From Schistosoma mansoni (Eukaryota > Platyhelminthes > Trematoda > Strigeidida > Schistosomatidae), in the NCBI RefSeq assembly GCF_000237925.1, contig NC_031496.1, forward strand, positions 11,681,428-11,745,427: 64,000 nt of DNA, written 5' to 3'. Shown here piece after piece: positions 35,260 to 48,000 of this stretch. Position 1 is the stretch's first letter. Every line of letters starts with the position of its first letter. The notes under the pieces were generated by a model that was not told the origin of the DNA, searched no databases, and worked only from the letters and a program-made list of their open reading frames with translations. Both the position numbers and the translations under genes were made by a program.

Positions 35260-35518
35260 TAAATAAATAATCATTGATAATCTGTAGGTACCAGGAAATG
35301 TAATTCATTATATTGTGCTATACTGCTTGTCGGTATGCATTTTGAAGTGTATAACATTGATTCCTTATTCTTAGTTTTGAGGGCGTCAACCCTTAAACTA
35401 ATTGTCTTATTTCTGTTAACTCATTTTTCTAACTGTAATTAATGCTTTGTACAGTAAAATATTCACTGATGTTATACTGAGAAACACATAGCTCTTACTT
35501 GACTTCTGAAATTCTATG

Positions 35519-35718
35519 NNNNNNNNNNNNNNNNNNNNNNNNNNNNNNNNNNNNNNNNNNNNNNNNNNNNNNNNNNNNNNNNNNNNNNNNNNNNNNNNNN
35601 NNNNNNNNNNNNNNNNNNNNNNNNNNNNNNNNNNNNNNNNNNNNNNNNNNNNNNNNNNNNNNNNNNNNNNNNNNNNNNNNNNNNNNNNNNNNNNNNNNNN
35701 NNNNNNNNNNNNNNNNNN
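35519..35718. other. assembly gap (200 N)
   Basis: Exactly 200 unknown bases. The right flank enters directly into a family D repeat, so the gap was probably caused by that repeat. It lies where the missing first DTD exon could be. Confidence 1.
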
Positions 35719-36120
35719 GATCTGATCCACAAGGCAGTGGAGCATCGTAAGGAGATACAGTCCCATGGTAGCCGGTGACCAACGATTGATTCATACACAA
35801 TTTGTTCCTCCAGGATACTGGAGCCCATATGCACCATTGGTTTGGAATCAGGGTTTTCCAACTCCCCTAGGTGGACTTTCCGTATCCACCAACCCGGGTA
35901 AAGTGCCGGACATTCGCTTTTCGTCCTCTCAATTTAGTAAACAACACCCTGGTGCGAGAAGGCAGTGAGTAGGACTTGTGTGGAAGAGGCTATATACGCG
36001 TGGCCATGTGAGAGCATTCGAAGAGGGAGAGCGGAATCTCCTAACTCTCGGCCGTACCAAGACATTTGGGGGCATATAATCTAATATCATCTACTAATAA
36101 TATTATTGAATATAATCGAG
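35719..36120 (-). mobile_element. family D retroposon, next to the gap
   Basis: The minus strand carries the D landmarks (CCGACCGAGAGT-like start region, CTTTACCCGGGTTGGTGG) plus the AT-rich 5' extension. Its 3' part runs into the N gap. Confidence 0.68.
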
Positions 36121-36339
36121 TGTTATAACGGAAAACTATAATTCAAATAGTTGTATAAGATCCTTTCCAGTTGAATTTCATTATGATATGAATTTATACC
36201 TTTAATAAAATATAAGAATCTTCTAGGTTGTTAACAAGTTTGATTTTAAGGCATCTTAAAAATGTTTAACAGTAATTATTTGAATAGAAATAACAGATGA
36301 ATGATAAAAGTTTTACTAATTTAACTAATAATACATTAT

Positions 36340-36635
36340 AAGCAAGGATGGATAGTGGCTAGCAGTGGAATCTAGGATGCGCGTTTCATCCTATTTGGGA
36401 CTCATCAGCTGGATGTACCTGCATCTCAGAGTTGATGTTCACTCTGGGACTCGAACCCAGTACCTTTCGCTTCAAACGCCATCGCGTTTTCCATCTTTGC
36501 TTATAATGCTTGTGAATTAAGGCTATATAGAGGCAAATCGCACAGTATGCACATATGCCAATGAGAGACTAATCAATTGCAGTCCTAAACATCAATGGGA
36601 AGATTCAAACAAACAATACCGAGTGAATTCTAATA
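36340..36635. mobile_element. family A hammerhead SINE, head-to-head hybrid
   Basis: The minus-strand half (36340-36490) has B box GGTTCGAGTCCC and hammerhead CTGATGA (36408-36402), stem II GTCC/GGAT, GAAA, cleavage triplet ATC. At about 36490 it switches to the plus-strand 3' end and leader (CCATCTTTGCTTATAATGCT ... CAATTGCAGTCCTAA). Confidence 0.72.
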
Positions 36636-36812
36636 ATACATTAGATATATCATAACAAAATGAAGATTGTATATGAAACCATGTGAAATTATGTGAGTTA
36701 CATCAATCAATCCACAAATTGAAAACATTTCAAACGTAAATGTTATTCAGTAAACATTTCTAAAAAGAATTTGACAGTAATTTCCATTTGATCTCAATAA
36801 TTTATACAGTTA

Positions 36813-37999
36813 TGTTATAACTTGTGACCCCCTGGATGCCCGATCAGATGAGTGACATACGAAACCAGTACGAGTAGTCTATAGTACCTGTTGGTCCTAT
36901 TTTTTACCTAGCCCAGTCAGTTAAGTCCAGAACACCAATAACAGCCTCTGCAGTATGAATCGTTATATTTCAAACATACTGGGTTTATATTACAAACCAA
37001 ACAGACCACATCATAAAATAGAAAATAACATTTGTACAAGATTATGATAAATATGGCTGTGAATGTGGGGAACAGTAATTAATAGACTGAAGATAACTCA
37101 GGAATGGTAAATCGTACAGTAATAGTTAATAGGTCAAAGCAAAGCTTATAATAGAAGGAATATGAATAGTAAAGTTACCTAACAACTATACAATAGGAAA
37201 TATACATATCATATTTGTCCATGAATAGTTCTTAAAAGTTACCAATCATAATCCGTCTATCAATTAAGGGACGAGTATACTGCGCAGCAGTTCGTTCTGT
37301 TCTACTTTACGGCTGCGAAACATGGCCATTAAGAGTAGAAGATACTCGTAGGTTACTAGTATTTGACCACAGATGTCTTAGAAATATTGCTCGCATCTGC
37401 TGGGATAACCGGGTAAGTAATAGTGAGGTTCGACGCAGGATATTAGGGAATGATGGTAAATCAGTTGATGAGGTCATGAATCTTCAGCGACTGAGATGGT
37501 TGGGCCACGTGTTACGTATGCCTGAACACCGATTACCACGACGCGCAATGCTGACTAGTGTAGGGGATGGTTGGAAGAGAGTTAGGGGCGGCCAAACCAA
37601 AACATGGCATCAGTGCTTGAAGTCACTAACTTCTAGTCTGAGCCATGTTGGCAGATGCAGACTACCTGGTTGGGGTCCGCGTGACTATCGTAATAAATGG
37701 TTGGAGACTCTGTGTGACATGGCCCAGAATCGATCACAATGGCGTAGGTGTATACACTCTTTATCTTCCCTTAAACCTTGAGATTAAAATTGCTTCATAA
37801 CTTTTTTCCTTCCTATACTATATCCTTATATACAACCTTTCTTTATATACTACCACCACTAAATTAATTACTTCTATGAATCCGGTGTTCATCTTGTTGT
37901 GCCAACGAGGTATGGCAACTTGGACCGATGCATATATGTGCCTGGTCCCACGTTGTCGCTGACTGACTGACCAATCATAATTCTCTTCGGGACATAACA
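36813..37999 (+). mobile_element. solo LTR split by a LINE insertion
   Basis: Starts TGTTATAACTTGTGACC and ends CTTCGGGACATAACA. The LINE at 37253-37969 sits inside, flanked by the 12-base direct repeat ACCAATCATAAT (37241-37252 and 37970-37981). The LTR is therefore older than that LINE. Confidence 0.68.
37253..37969 (+). mobile_element. second RTE-type LINE (SR3/Perere-3-like), 3' end, nested
   Basis: Codes for the RT C-terminus: [52 protein letters not shown], then a 3' UTR and a GACTGACTGACC tail. It is 5'-truncated and flanked by a 12-base target-site duplication. The family name is from memory. Confidence 0.75.
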
Positions 38000-38016
38000 A
38001 TTTACTACGAAGCATT

Positions 38017-38124
38017 ACTTCCTTACGCCTGTTACCCCCAATGGAGCATAGGCTGTCGACCAGCATTCTCCAACCCACTCTGTCTTGGGCCTTCTTTTCT
38101 AGTTCTATCTAGTTGTTGTTCATA
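38017..38124 (-). mobile_element. SR2-like LINE, last about 108 bases
   Basis: The minus strand reads the LINE end ([21 protein letters not shown]) with a GTAAGG tail remnant. A strongly 5'-truncated insertion. Confidence 0.7.
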
Positions 38125-38777
38125 TAGAACAATTAAATTTTGGTTCAATAAGTAAATGATAGATTGTTTCTTTTCATCGAAAAGACAAGTCAACCAGCTT
38201 TTGTTTGCTTTAAGTAATATTTATCAAAAAGAACGCTCACTTGTATTTGTTTATAAAAAGTCAAAACGTTCTGAGTACTAATCTTTTCTCGGAGTTGAAA
38301 TTGTTAGACTAAGTTCATGTAAGCTTGCCAAGTCAAGACAACAGTTGGATTACATTTAAAATTATAAATTAAAATTCGCCTGGAAGTCAGGATTTCGGGT
38401 TTAACACTTTGAATACCTATCAGGATATAGTATCTGTAGTCTGAAGCAAACTGTTGTATCCCTACAGATTTTGGTCCGTCTCACTAATAACAAGTCAAAA
38501 AAAATTATCTACAAATGACCTACTGAGAACCTTAGTTTTCTGTAACATGTTACATCATGTTGGATAACATCAATAACATCAATAAAGCTTACACATATAT
38601 ACATACGATAAATTGTGGCTGAAACTTTGAGCACAAAAGCAGCTAATCAACAAATGGTCTGCATTTAACGAAGTACTTAAAATTACAATTAAAACCACTT
38701 CTCAACAAATTGGATATTCTCATTAAATCTGTTTAGTGAAAAACAAAGAAGTATAAACACAACTGAATTTAAAAGGT

Positions 38778-38783
38778 TTTATT
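38778..38783 (-). promoter_or_regulatory. poly(A) signal AATAAA of the FIRRM-like gene
   Basis: AATAAA on the minus strand, 75 bases past the stop codon, in AT-rich sequence. It is the first canonical hexamer after the stop. Confidence 0.55.
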
Positions 38784-38857
38784 TATATGATATTGGTTTT
38801 GTACAATGAAATAATACAAATATATATGGGTAAAAAAATAATCAATCCGTTAGTCAA

Positions 38858-39059
38858 TCAACTGGTATACACGAAATTGGATAAATTGTTTAAAATATTC
38901 CTTGCTTCGTTGAATTGTACTGATTTGTTAGGACCTTTTGGTGGCCAAACAGATTTTAGACGATTTACTACTAATGACATATCACGTAGGCACTTAGTTA
39001 TGACGACATCACCATTGCCATCATTATTTATAGAATTATTATTGTCAATATTGAAACAA
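38858..39059 (-). CDS. FIRRM: FIRRM exon 18 with stop
   Basis: Acceptor CCTTCAGGTAG. Reads [17 protein letters not shown], then [19 protein letters not shown]... [12 protein letters not shown] and TGA (38860-38858). The C-terminal helices resemble the human ALHTIAGALEATESLL... RYIHTLG end. The plus-strand open frame over the same bases is a shadow. Confidence 0.78.
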
Positions 39060-42000
39060 CTACCTGAAGGAATTTCACCCAATTGGGGTGAATGGACGGT
39101 ATGTTTAGTTAGACTTATCGAATCAATTCTCTATATGAAGTAAAATCAGGAATATAAAAACAAAATTCGGTAAAAGTAAATGACGATGACAATAAACGAA
39201 GATTTGTATTCTGTAAACAGAAAAAAACATTTCTTTAGGTAATGTAAAAGTGTCTGTCTTATCGGTGCCCCCAAATACCCTGGTACGACCGAGAGTGGGG
39301 AGATTCCGCTCTCCCTCTTCAAATGTTCTCACATGGCCACGCGAATATATAGCCTTTGCCACACAAGTCCTACTCACTGCCTTCTCGTGGCGGGGTAGGA
39401 TGTTGTTTACGAAATTGAGAGGACGAAAAGCGAATGTCCGACGCTTTAACCGGGTTGGTGGATACGGAAAGTCCACCTAGGGGAGTTGGAAAACCCTGAT
39501 TCCAAACCAATGGTGCATATGGGCTCCAGTATCCTGGAGGAACAAATTGTGTATGAATCAATCGTTGGTCACCGGCTACCATGGGACTGTATCTCCTTAC
39601 GATGCTCCACTGCCTTGTGGATCAGATCTTTAAGTCAAAGGCTGGGGGTGTGGTCCCCATTCAGAAAACCACTTGTTTCAGTTTAAGCACCTGGGCAGTC
39701 CTCACACAAACCAAATGAGATTTGTGTGGCGCATATATATCTGGTGTTCGTTTGTACCAATATTTATGTGTTTAAATAAATAATAAATCAATTAGATTAT
39801 ATGTGATATTTTCCTTTTCTGAGTGAACTTCCTCATTCACAAATCAAAAAGAATTCACAATTGTTCTGGGCCAAAAGAAGCACCATCACAAGGAATGGAT
39901 CACTGTTGGTACACTGGATAAAATTGAAGAAAGGAGAAACAGGAAGACAGCAATCAATATTAGCCGAACAAGAGCAGAAAAAGCCAAGGCACAAGCCGAA
40001 TACACAGAGGCAAACAAGCAAGTGAAGAGGAGCATCAGAGCCGACAAGCGTAAATATGTGGAAGATTTAGCAATGACAGCGGAAAAGACTGCAAGAGAGG
40101 GAAACATGAGACAACTGTATGATACAACCAAGAAACTTGCTGGAAATTACCGTAAACCACAACAACCAGTGAAAAGCAAGAAAGGCAAAGTGATCACCGA
40201 CATTGAAGAACAACAAAACAGGTGGGTAGAACACTTCAAAGAACTCTTGAATCGACCAGCTCCACTGAACCCACCCAACACCGAAGCAGCACCCACAGAC
40301 CTCCCAATCGATGTTGGCCCACCAACAGTTGAAGAGATCAGCATGGCCATTAGACAAATCAAGAGCGGCAAAGCAGCGGGATCAGACAACATCCCGGCAG
40401 AGGCACTGAAAGCAAATGTAGCAGCAACTGCCAAGATACTCCACATCCTCTTCAGTAAGATTTTGGACGAAGAACAAGACTGGAAAAAAGGACTTTTGAT
40501 CAAGATACCAAAGAAAGGCGATCTCAGCAAGTGCGATAACTACACGGGAATCACTCTTCTCTCAATACCAGGAAAAGTCTTCAACAGAGTATTGTTAAAC
40601 AGGATGAAGGATTCCGTTGACGGCCAACTTCGAGAACAGCAAGCTGGATTTCGTAAAGATAAATCGTGTACAGACCAAATCGCAACTCTACATATCATTG
40701 TGGAACAACCAATCCAATGGAATTTATCACTCTACATCAACTTCATTGACTACGAGAAGGCATTTGATAGCGTGGACAGGACGACACTATGGAGGCTCCT
40801 TCGACACTACGGCGTGCCTGAGAAGATAGTCAATATCATACGGAGTTCCTATGATGGATTAAACTGCAAAATCGTCCATGGAGGACAACTCAATGACTCG
40901 CTCGAAGTAAAGACCGGTATCAGACAAGGTTGCTTACTCTCACCCTTTCTCTTTCTCCTGGTGATCTACTGGATTATGAAGACGTCAACATCCGAGGGAA
41001 GCACGGGATACAGTGAACGGCTAGGATTCAGCTGGACGATTTAGACTTCGCGGATGATCTGGTTCTTCTATCACAAACGCAACAACAAATGCAGGAGAAG
41101 ACGACCAGTGTAGCAGCAGCCTCAGCAGCAGTAGGTCTCAATATAAACAAAGCGAAAAGCAAGACTCTCCGATACAATACAGCATGTACCAATCAAATTA
41201 CACTTGACGGAAAAGCTTTTGAGGATATGGAAACCTTTACATATCTGGGTAGCATCATTGATGAACACGGTGGATCTGATGCAGATGTGAGGGCGTGAAT
41301 CTGCAAAGCAAGAGCAGCATATTTACAACTGAACAACATATCGAATTCCAAACAATTGTCAACCAACACCAAGATCAGAATTTTCAACACATATGTGAAG
41401 ACAGTTCTGCTGTATGGGGCGGAGACGTGGAGAACTATGAAAGCCATCATCCAGAAGATACAAGTGTTTATTAACAGCTGTCTACGCAAAATACTTCGGA
41501 TCCGATGGCTAGACACTATCAGCAACAAGTTACTGTGGGAGACAACAAACCAGATTCCAGCGGAGGAAGAAATCAGGAAGAAGCGCTGGAAGTGGATTGG
41601 GCACACCTTGAGGAAATCACCCAATTGTGTCACAAGACAAGCCCTCACATGGAATCCTGAAGGCCGAGGGAGAAGAGGAAGACCAAAGAACAAATTACAC
41701 CGAGAAATAGAGACAGACATGATAAGAATGAACAAGAACTGGATAGAACTAGAAAAGAAGGCCCAAGACAGAGTGGGTTGGAGAATGCTGGTCGGCGGCC
41801 TATGCTCCATTGGGAGTAACAGACATAAGTAAGTAAGTTGAACTAACCTTCTTCGAGAAATAAATTCAGCAATAAACTTATCCTAACAGTTCAAAATTAT
41901 TCATTTAGTGTACATATATACTTGAAAGTAGAAAGGCAATAAAATAATTCATATGAATAACCAAATAAGTTACTTATGAGGTTTTGAATTAAGTCTGTTT

Positions 42001-45000
42001 AGTTTACTTCATCTATATAGTTGTTTACCGTTTTTTAAACTTCGAACAAGATTTTATTTAAACTATGAATAGGGATTTTAATGATTAAAATATTCGACTT
42101 TCAGTTAACAGGTTACATGTTCGAAACCCGTTCCATAAAGCTTAGTTTATGTTTCAGATTTCAAATGAAGTAATAAGTGTTAGTTTTATTTCATAGGTAA
42201 CATTATTTACATCTATTTGATAAGTTTGAAATGAGTTGCTTCCAAATAAAAAACAATTTTGCATTGCTAACACTGATAATATTCAGGTATTTGTACAAAA
42301 AGTAACTATATTGAGTACCATTGAAAACTGAAGAGCACAGCTGTTTCATTCAAGTATAGGATTTTCGGAATACTAATTAGTGGTTTGTGTGTTTGCCATT
42401 GTTCTATCACAAATGATGCTATATTATGAAGAAATTCATCTACAAATTAACCTAATATCTAAATTAAACTTAATATTTTCCCTTTTTACCAACACATGTA
42501 ACGAATAATAACAATAATATTTTTTAAAAAAGATGACTGGTTGGTGGCACTGTCTGTCATTGAAAGACGTACCTAAGAACTACATTAACCTTGTGAGGGC
42601 TCTTTACTCAAACACTACCAGTCGAGTTAGAGCTTATGGCGAAATGTCATCTGATTTTGCAACCTCAAGTGGTATCCGACAAGGCTATCCACTATCTCCA
42701 TTTTTATTCAATTTCACCATATACATACTGCTAGAAATAACGTTCTTGTCGTCTGAATTTTCGGAAGTCGACCTCCTACAAAATGGTCCACTTACTGACT
42801 TGGAATACACAGATGACATAGTCCTATTTGTTGAGGACGCTGATAAAACACAGAATATTTCGGTAGCAATGAGCAACAATGCCAGGATTTTCGGAATGCG
42901 GTTCTCTCCATCTAAATGCAAGTTGTTGCTCCGGGACCGGCCACCTTCAACATCTGAACTAAGGATAGAGAGTGATGTAGTCGAACGCGTTGACAACTTC
43001 ATTTATCTTGGAAATCTGATTAGCCATAATGGGTTGGTGTCGGACAAAATCTCTGCACGGATTCAAAAAGCTCGTTTGGCTTTTGCCAACTTACGTCACC
43101 TATAGTGAAGGTGAGATATCCGTCCATCAATTAAGAGACGAGTATACTGAGCAACAGTTCGTTCTCTTCTACTTTACGGCTGTCAAACGTGGTCATTAAG
43201 AGTAGAGGATACTCGTAAGTTACTGGTATTTGGTCACAGATGTTTTAGAAATACTGCTCGCATCTGCTGGGAACACCAGATAAGTAATAGTGAGGTTAGA
43301 CGCACGCCATTAGGGAATAATGGTAAATCAGTTGATGAGGTTGTGAATCTTCATCGACTGAGATGGTTGGGCCACATCTTACGTATGCCTGAACACCGAT
43401 CACCATAACGCATGATGCTCACTAGTAGTGTTGGGGATGGTTGGAAGATAGTTAGGGGCGACCGAACCAAAATGTTGCATCAGTTCTTGAAGTTATTAAC
43501 TTCTGATTTGAGCCATTTTGGTAGATACAGACTACTTGGTTGGAATCAACATGATTATCGTAACCAATGGTTGGAGACTCTGGGTGACATGGCTCACAAT
43601 CGACTACAATCACGTAGGTGTTTATGCTCTTTATCTTCCCTTAAACTGTGAGATTAAAGTTACCTTACACCTTTCTTTCTATGAACTAGTTCTTTCTCCT
43701 TGTGTCATGGAATTTTTTTACTACCATTTAAGTAACTGCTTCTATGAATTTGGTATTCATCTTGTTGTGCTAATGATGTATGGTAACTTAGACCGTTGCA
43801 TATGTGACTGATGACTAACTGATTAACTGATAGTTGATAGAGATGGGAATTCCAACTACATTAAATAAATCTGCAGATATAATGAAATATAAAAGACAGA
43901 AAGAAATCACCTTTCGCATGGACTTGAAAACATCTTCTCCAATTGGATCACCTTGAACTTTCGATTCAAAATGATTAATATTCACCCTTAGTTGTTCAAA
44001 CTGTTTCCCAAAATGAAAATAAGCAAACAGAAACCAAAATGTTAATAATATTTTAGCAATGTATAATATACTATCACTATTAATAATATCTTAAAGTTGA
44101 ATAATGGCTAACAATGGAGTTCAAGAGCACGTTTCTTTCTACTTGGGACTAGTCGGAAAAAAAGGTACTCGCATTTCAGTGTTAATGTTCGCATTGGGAC
44201 TCTAACTCAATACACCTTCAGTTTTAAAAAATCAACGCACTATTTGTTTGGCTAATGGATTTAGATGGCTGATAGATTATGCAACAGATATAAACTTAAT
44301 TTATAAGAGTTTATGTTTTCACGTTGTTGATGTTAATAGAACCGGATCAATTGGAGTCGTTAACACCAACAACGCGAAAACACTAACCCTTATAAATTTT
44401 ACTAGTATTATTTTAAAAGGCTTTTTATTACAGAACATCACAGCTGAAGAATTACTGGGAAACATAGAGCACTAGAGAGTTATTTCTTGTCAGTTTGAGA
44501 CTTACAAAAAGTATTCACACAGGACGATTAACAGAAATTGTTTTACGCTTTCATGATTGGAATAACCACTATGGTCATGAATGGAAAGAAGTTTAGTTAT
44601 CCCATAAAAGTTAAGTAGATGATTGATAGTTCTTTTATTAATCTCAACACCAAGACAACACAGTGACCAGTATGAATGGACACTTGATACATTTGATAAA
44701 AGATTTCTAAAGCGCTTTTTTATAGACTGTACAATGAGGCAAAACTAACTAGCATCATAATTTAAAACACATAACCAAGAATAGATGACAAAATGATGTG
44801 AAGTTAAGAATTAGTCTAAATCGAATTTTAAACTAGCAACATGCTTACAACACTGTCAACTAAACATACCCATGTTTGGAGATAACCTTGTGTAATAGAA
44901 CAATTAAGCCATGAATTCCATGTATTATATATCGAAAACGAACAGATTGGTAGGACAGGAGAGGTTGAATCCGAATAAAATGATAATCTCACAAGATCCT

Positions 45001-48000
45001 AAAGTTGTAACAAGTAAATAAAACAGAAGTATAATAAAGAAATCATATCAATTTACTGACTAGATGATAATAACAATAATAAAGTCTTAACACCGAAAGT
45101 GATATACAGAAATAAGCAGTACAGCGAATCAAAAACTTACTTTTAATATCTCTGTATCAGGTCGAAGATTTGGATCATTGAGAGAAATACTGCACAATTT
45201 CGGAAACCAAATAGATAGGCAAACTAACACAGCTGAAATTGGTTGTAGTGTCCAGAATTTCAAAAATGTAGAAGAGTGTGGATGTGAACAATTCTCTATT
45301 ACGGCATCAGTCAGATGATATTGAAGCAGAAAGTGAATACATTTCACAATAATTCGTTTACAAGAATTTTTATGTGGGTCAGATAAGCAACTAAATAAAC
45401 GCAAAGCAAGACACTAAACGAAAAACAGTGACAGAAAAGAAGTGGATAGAGATAATCAGTAGAAACATTAAACTTGGGAGTAGAAATTATGAAAATCTGT
45501 CAAGGAATAGTATATAAAACAGCAACTATTATTTGAGGTTGGATTTTATTACGCATTAACACCAATGAAATAGATGGAAATTAGGGAGCAACGTGAAGTG
45601 GTGATTTCTGACTCTTCAACAATGAGCTCTCACGAACAAACAACACAACAAATTGGATATAGAATCTTCAGTCTATGTGACTGAAATCCAGCGGTCTTCA
45701 ATCAACTCATTCAAAGCCATTGATGATATTTAGCCCACTCAGTAACAAAGTTGAACTCCGCTGACCACAATATCGCAAAAGAAGTTTAAGAATTGATTCT
45801 GTGGATTTGCATAGTGGTTTACAGTTATACTTTGAGAATCGTTGATTACTGTCTAACTTTTTTTGCAGTGGACTAAATCATACTCAACTAATCACCACTT
45901 GCAAGCGCGGATACTGATTTAATTGTAATGGTGGATGAAAAAAAGGTGTAAGACTATTTTAGATAGTTGACAAAAAAACCCTAGGTTTTGGCTTTGTAAT
46001 AGTTTGCACTCGTCAACAATTTCCATCTAAAATACTGAGGAAATTGATGCTCCCTGTGGGATTTGAATATGTGTCAGCTAGCTTTGCAATCTGAGACGTT
46101 ATCACCGAGCTATTTAGGCTGCAACCAAACCTCTGTAGAACTGAGATCTTTACAATTGACTGTCACCGGGGAAATGACCAATGTCATCTTTGTTCAGCTT
46201 CTTGGTGCTGGTCAATATTATAGGCACACCTAGGCAAGAAGTCCCCGCTAGCACGAAACTTAGGTCTAGGAGTTTCTCCTCCTGACTATCTACAATTACC
46301 AAACATCTCAAAATAGTGTACATACTATATCAATTTAGTCAGACTAGTGGTCACAATGCATAAGATGGTGGTTGGAGATAGTCAACAGGAAACCCTGGAC
46401 CTAGGTTTGGTGCTACTTGGCACTCGTCAGCAAGGTATACCTATAATCTTGAACGAACTGATGTTCCAACCACCATCTTATTTCAACATAGTGCACGCAA
46501 TGTCAAGTCACCTAGACTGATGGCCACATTGCAACTTGATCGATAGGATTCGATCTGAACTAAGAAGGACCTGACATACATGACATTGATCACCACCCAG
46601 TGATCAATCAATTGTGATTACAATGCAACTTGATTGATAGAATCCGACTAGCACTAAAAAACTAGATGAACATGACATTAGTCACTACTCAGAGACCGAA
46701 CAACTGTAAACGATGATCTTTTAACAGAATGACCAAATAAGATGAGATCTTACACCAAAAATTTGTTAACACCAATATTTATTTCAAAAAGTTATTAAAA
46801 CAGTGAACTGGACTAGAAATGATAAATAATTTGATTGCCATGAAATAATACCCAGAAGAAAATATAATAGCATTCAACATAAATAACATACATTGAAACT
46901 AATAATTTTAGCAAAATAATGACTAATAATACTTACTACTTCTATTAATAAATAAGTAATCTGAGATGAATTAACTGTCATATTAGTTAAATCAAATAAC
47001 TTGTCTAAATTTAGAATTCGTTCATTCACTTGTTGTTCAATAATACTAGTTGATACCTTTTGTAAACGATTTATTGGAATAGGGACATAATACCAAATTA
47101 ATGAACCAGACGTTGAACTAATCAAATCTGTATTTGAATTCATATAGATAAATTTAATTGAATTTTGATGAAGATAAACACTCTAAAATAAGAATAAAAA
47201 TAGTCTGCTTTGGTTATTGAAATAAGACAAGTAGTTGATGGAGACGAAGAGAATGAATGGAACTGTGGCACCACGATTAACGTAAAATTGAAATTTAGAA
47301 ATTCACAAAGGAGTATTATTTTGAATATTATCTACCGTCTATACACAGTCGCAATAGTTCGCAATTTGCAGTAAGGCTACATTTAAGAACAGTATCACTG
47401 AGGCCTATTTTTATTTTGTTTCATTCCTTTAAACATAGTGTTGATTTTTGATATAGACAGTAAACAATGAAATAACCTTATGCGGTAAGTGTTACAATGT
47501 CTTTTCTATATAATAAAGCTTCAATCGCCCTACTATCATTTATCCTACTAAAATCGAACTGTCCAGAAACGATATGTGACTAAGTCCAGTGTACATGTTA
47601 AATTTATAGTTCATATTTGATAGATATTATTTCGTAATACATAATACTGAACTATTTTAAACAGCTACACCTAGAAAGTCGTACAGTAAATTTTTCACAC
47701 TATTTTCTAACGTCGGAATAAAACCTGATATTTAAGCATAACACATATTGGTTAATTTATATTATTATGTCAATATCTATAGTAAAAATAATCCAACATA
47801 CTTCAAGATGATGATCTTCATCTTTGATAATTTCACTTATTTGAATAAGCATTATTATGAAATTGATTCGCTGCATAGAAAGGTTAAATGTATTCTCAAA
47901 TCCATGAGATATTCATAAAGAGACCTAATTTGTAAAATATTACTCTACTGCGACTGTGTGCAGACTACAACGTGTTTCCAGTTGGCACTAACTGTCGGCA

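Noticed and set aside
38787-39143. 118-codon plus-strand open frame
   Set aside because: It lies antisense to FIRRM exon 18, which has splice phase, stop and family match. The plus frame has no likeness to a protein family.
39486-39686. Open frames in family D copies ([12 protein letters not shown]... and reversed partners)
   Set aside because: The same bases are open in both strands, and frames are not kept between copies, so they are chance frames in a repeat.
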